Positions 33,519 through 35,292 of a stretch of DNA of 35,292 nucleotides are shown in pieces. Where the stretch lies: NCBI GenBank assembly GCA_963205455.1, contig CAUJJL010000046.1, positions 1 through 35,292 on the forward strand. Reading direction: 5' to 3'. The stretch's first letter is position 1; each line of letters starts with the position of its first letter. Position numbers and translations under genes: made by a program. The DNA comes from Verrucomicrobiota bacterium. Its GTDB lineage: Bacteria; Verrucomicrobiota; Verrucomicrobiia; Opitutales; Opitutaceae. Below the pieces are notes generated by a model. It was not told where the DNA came from. It worked only from the letters and a program-made list of their open reading frames with translations, and did no database searches.

Positions 33519-33707
33519 TTTGCTACGACATAAATTAGGTTTACGGCTCAATTGCTGGCAAGCTAAGGTTTACCTGTTGGCGAAACAAGTGCCTTTTGCT
33601 GGTAAATGGCGGGATTGTGAGGCGGAAACTACGTAGATAGGCACCCATCCGAGAAACGCGGCTATTGCGCCGGTCAAACTCCGCCTGTCCGAGAGGCTGC
33701 GGCGCGG
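33519..33707 (-). promoter_or_regulatory. upstream region of the LEPR-like gene with CTACGTAG palindrome
   Basis: These 189 bases between the ydbL-like stop and the LEPR-like start hold an exact 8-base palindrome CTACGTAG (33629-33636), directly followed on the minus strand by TTTCCGCC, about 110 bases before the start codon. Nearer the gene, the minus strand offers TTGCCA (33556-33561) and TAATTT (33532-33537) with 18 bases between, a fair sigma-70-like promoter that would give a very short leader. CTACGTAG is the kind of small palindrome bound by LuxR-type regulators. Regulation is an inference. Confidence 0.4.
33537..33602. repeat. paired direct repeats AGGTTTAC and TTGCTGG
   Basis: AGGTTTAC occurs at 33537-33544 and 33566-33573, and TTGCTGG at 33552-33558 and 33596-33602, so the order is A-B-A-B. 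The two A copies are 29 bases apart and the two B copies 44 bases apart. The first pair overlaps the putative promoter of the LEPR-like gene. They could be binding sites of a regulator or relics of a local duplication. Confidence 0.6.
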
Positions 33708-34079
33708 TTACTTCTGATACCATTCTCCTGATTCGCGCTGCAGCCAGACACCCTTCGCGCTGCTGTTCGCAATCTGCCTGGCGCGTGCGCGGCCCACCTG
33801 CTCGGAGGTGCTGCCGGTCATCCCGGCGATGTCCGCGTACACGATTTCACGATCCTTGTTTTCTGCGGAGGAAATCTCGGTGGCATTTCCGGACGCCTTT
33901 CGGACTTCTGTGTAGCCGCGATTGTTTTCGCCGACAATCCCTTCCTGACGCAGCGCGTCGAGCGCGGGTTGACGCCGGACCATGCGGGCCTTCACGGCGT
34001 CCAGGTCATTGGCCTGAAGCATCGGGCTGGCGAGCAGGAGAAGAAGGACGATTCCGAAACGGGAGAGGAGCAGAGTCAT
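33708..34079 (-). CDS. YdbL-family periplasmic protein (DUF1318)
   Basis: The 123-residue protein has an N-terminal signal peptide (about 1-23, ending LQANDL) and the full YdbL/DUF1318 pattern: VKARMVRRQPALDALRQ, then GIVGENNRGYTEVR, AENKDREIVYADIA and a C-terminal GVWLQRESGEWYQK. In E. coli YdbL is a periplasmic partner of the YdbH-YnbE bridge that carries phospholipids between the membranes, and modulates it. Here it overlaps the ynbE-like gene by 4 bases, the same order as in E. coli (ynbE then ydbL). The ydbH gene is not beside them. Confidence 0.88.
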   Translation of the reverse strand: MTLLLSRFGIVLLLLLASPMLQANDLDAVKARMVRRQPALDALRQEGIVGENNRGYTEVRKASGNATEISSAENKDREIVYADIAGMTGSTSEQVGRARARQIANSSAKGVWLQRESGEWYQK

Positions 34080-34288
34080 GACGAGGGCGACAGGTCGGAG
34101 GATGATGGGTTGATGACGGTCGATTTTCTATCGAGGTCTCCGAAAAAGTCGGTCAGGGCACGGTCAACTTTTACATTCACGTCGACAACGGCATGGACCT
34201 GGATCGGCTCCAGCTTGACGTGCAGGCAGGAAGCGCATGCCAAGGCAGGAAGCGACAAAGCAAGAGGAAGGAGAGTTCTTGGGGCCAT
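34076..34288 (-). CDS. YnbE-like small lipoprotein
   Basis: This 70-residue protein begins with a hydrophobic signal (LLPLALSLPALACASC) with Cys residues in lipobox-like settings, LAC or ASC. It continues KLEPIQVHAVVDVNVKVD, matching YnbE, whose mature part has a similar PI-x-I-x-x-x-V-x-V-x-V strand. YnbE is an outer-membrane lipoprotein that stacks with YdbH to make an intermembrane bridge. The start at ATG 34288 was chosen since the longer open frame (to 34567) runs through tRNA-His. It overlaps ydbL by 4 bases. The tail after about residue 45 (FFGDLDRKSTVINP) is longer than in E. coli and not recognised. Confidence 0.77.
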   Translation of the reverse strand: MAPRTLLPLALSLPALACASCLHVKLEPIQVHAVVDVNVKVDRALTDFFGDLDRKSTVINPSSSDLSPSS

Positions 34289-34376
34289 GAAGGTTGAATG
34301 CAAATTCCCAGACAGCCGTTTGAGGAGGAATGTTTCGCGTTCAGCGGATACCAGAAAACCGAAGCGAATTTCTGAA

Positions 34377-34454
34377 TGGGGCGGCCAACGGGACTCGAAC
34401 CCGCGACCCCAAGATCCACAATCTTGTGCTCTAACCAACTGAGCTATGACCGCC
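34377..34454 (-). tRNA. tRNA-His (anticodon GTG)
   Basis: Read on the minus strand, the acceptor arms are GCGGTCA and TGGCCGC with the histidine-specific extra G(-1) opposite C73, both encoded. The D stem is GCTC/GAGC, the anticodon arm is CAAGA-TTGTGGA-TCTTG (anticodon GTG), and the T arm is CGGG-TTCGAGT-CCCG with its flanking pair. The 3' CCA is encoded. G(-1):C73 is the identity element of bacterial tRNA-His. The ynbE-like gene starts 88 bases downstream on the same strand. Confidence 0.97.
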
Positions 34455-34561
34455 GTAAGGAGTCGGGCAAATTCTCGACCGAAAAGGCCGGTGTCAATCC
34501 CTTTGGTTGCCGGTATTTGAGGGATGCACAGGGCTTGCGAGTGAATGCATGTATTTAATGT

Positions 34562-34592
34562 TCCCAAAGCGTTTCTTCGTGGACGCTTGGGA
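34562..34592. other. stem-loop upstream of the transporter gene
   Basis: TCCCAAAGCGT (34562-34572) can pair with ACGCTTGGGA (34583-34592) with one bulged A, giving ten pairs around the loop TTCTTCGTGG. No T run follows, so it is not a standard terminator. It lies about 100 bases before the transporter start in a 235-base region without genes, and may be part of its leader or an operator. Confidence 0.5.
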
Positions 34593-34689
34593 GCACATTC
34601 ACATTGGATGGATGCCGCCAGGACAGTTTCCGCTTCGTGTTGGATCCCGTATCCAGTTGCGAATTACATTTTGCCCAAACACCCTCGCC

Positions 34690-35292
34690 ATGGCTGATCC
34701 AATACCTCCACCTGACGCCCCGAATCCCGCCGTTACCGGGTCATTGCAGGGAACTGCTGGGAAGAAGATTTGGATTGTGGGGACCCTGACGTATTCTTCC
34801 GGGGCGCTTGCGGTCCTTTTCGGGTGGCTGCTTTGGGGCGACTTCTCGTGGCAGTTGAAGGAGCGTTCGGCGATACCGGTCGTGCAGATCATGCTGAAGG
34901 CGTTCAAGTCTTCTGACTTTCTCGCTGGGCTGTTTCTTGCGACTCTTCCGGCGCTGATCGGCATAGTCATCCAACCAGTCATCAGCTATCGCAGCGACCG
35001 CCATCGTGGAAAATGGGGACGACGCATTCCGTATCTGCTGCTTACGACGCCTGTCGCCACGGTGAGCATGTTCGGCCTCGCGTTCAGCCCTCATATCGGT
35101 GCGTGGATCCATGGTGAGCTTGGTCTGGCGCCCGATTCCCTCAATTTCGCGATCCTGATGGTGATGGGGTTGTGCTGGACTGTCTTCGAGTTCGCCACGC
35201 TTGCCGCCAATGTTGTTTTTGGGGCCCTTATCAACGATGTCGTGCCGCGACAGATCATAGGTCGCTTTTTCGGCATGTTTCGGGTGGTCAGC
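34690..35292 (+). CDS. MFS/GPH-type transporter, cut by the window end
   Basis: From ATG 34690 an open frame of 201 codons runs off the window. It encodes a soluble Pro-rich start of about 25 residues and at least four hydrophobic helices. Between helices two and three stands SYRSDRHRGKWGRRIPYLL (about 98-116), the cytoplasmic loop typical of glycoside-pentoside-hexuronide and SLC45-like sugar:cation symporters (D-R-x-x-x-G-R-R-x-P). A later segment, INDVVPRQIIGRFFGMFR, fits the equivalent loop between helices four and five. Substrate import coupled to H+ or Na+ is the likely role, for example a sugar, but the rest of the protein is missing. No Shine-Dalgarno sequence precedes the ATG. Confidence 0.88.
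   Translation, partial: MADPIPPPDAPNPAVTGSLQGTAGKKIWIVGTLTYSSGALAVLFGWLLWGDFSWQLKERSAIPVVQIMLKAFKSSDFLAGLFLATLPALIGIVIQPVISYRSDRHRGKWGRRIPYLLLTTPVATVSMFGLAFSPHIGAWIHGELGLAPDSLNFAILMVMGLCWTVFEFATLAANVVFGALINDVVPRQIIGRFFGMFRVVS

Noticed and set aside
33519..33660. Cyclic-di-GMP or other known riboswitch before the LEPR-like gene
   Set aside because: I looked for the conserved GEMM core and its tetraloop/receptor pattern on both strands and did not find it.
34289..34567. Upstream extension of the ynbE-like gene
   Set aside because: It passes through the complete tRNA-His gene and has no signal peptide at its start.
1..35292. CRISPR array, insertion sequence, integrase or phage genes
   Set aside because: No regularly spaced repeats, transposase or integrase motifs, and no att-like duplication beside either tRNA gene were found.

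Overview
The window reads as chromosomal DNA from a high-GC Gram-negative bacterium of the PVC group, most likely Verrucomicrobia of the Opitutaceae type. This is an inference from gene content. The supporting signs are a Pal lipoprotein, ABC-exported polysaccharide genes and a YnbE/YdbL pair (two membranes), together with an exported ThuA-HEAT-discoidin protein, a Tat-exported Gfo/Idh/MocA oxidoreductase and a LEPR-XLL-like surface protein, which are common in Verrucomicrobia and Planctomycetes. Almost no gene start has a Shine-Dalgarno sequence. I see no phage, transposon or CRISPR signature.

Layout. 1-3200: a tRNA-Lys, an exported Sec11/SipW-like Ser-His peptidase-fold protein, an orphan NarL-type response regulator, a CbiX-like chelatase and pal with a strong terminator. 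3324-10999 (minus): a probable operon dnaE, RsmB-type RNA methyltransferase, small-molecule-type methyltransferase, hemX-like, hemA; the HemA protein lacks its usual C-terminal dimerization domain. 11169-12443 (plus): rpsU with a terminator, then a TIM-barrel sugar isomerase/epimerase-like gene with a TTG start. 12450-19461: a sugar-related cluster. An exported ThuA-HEAT protein and a Tat-exported Gfo/Idh/MocA enzyme are divergent from a single-chain fusion of a sugar-binding protein to a MalF-type permease. 19597-23370: mpl (murein tripeptide recycling), a stand-alone ABC ATPase, and a secreted endonuclease/phosphatase-fold protein.

23483-31944 (minus) is a tightly packed seven-gene surface-polysaccharide operon. 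In transcription order it encodes a Wzm-type export permease, a sulfotransferase, a tandem methyltransferase, a GT9-GT2 fusion, a GT4, a GT2 and a TylF-type methyltransferase. It looks like a pathway for a sulfated, O-methylated glycan, but the Wzt ATPase is not in the window. 32073-34454 (minus): a LEPR-XLL-like protein behind an unusual 190-base upstream region with a CTACGTAG palindrome and paired direct repeats, then ydbL- and ynbE-like genes without ydbH, and tRNA-His. The window ends inside an MFS/GPH-type transporter gene.

The observations most worth following up are the binding protein-permease fusion with its ThuA/Gfo-Idh neighbours, the sulfated-glycan operon with its fusions and missing ATPase, the truncated HemA, the Ser-His peptidase-fold protein, the YnbE-YdbL pair without YdbH, and the near absence of Shine-Dalgarno sequences.
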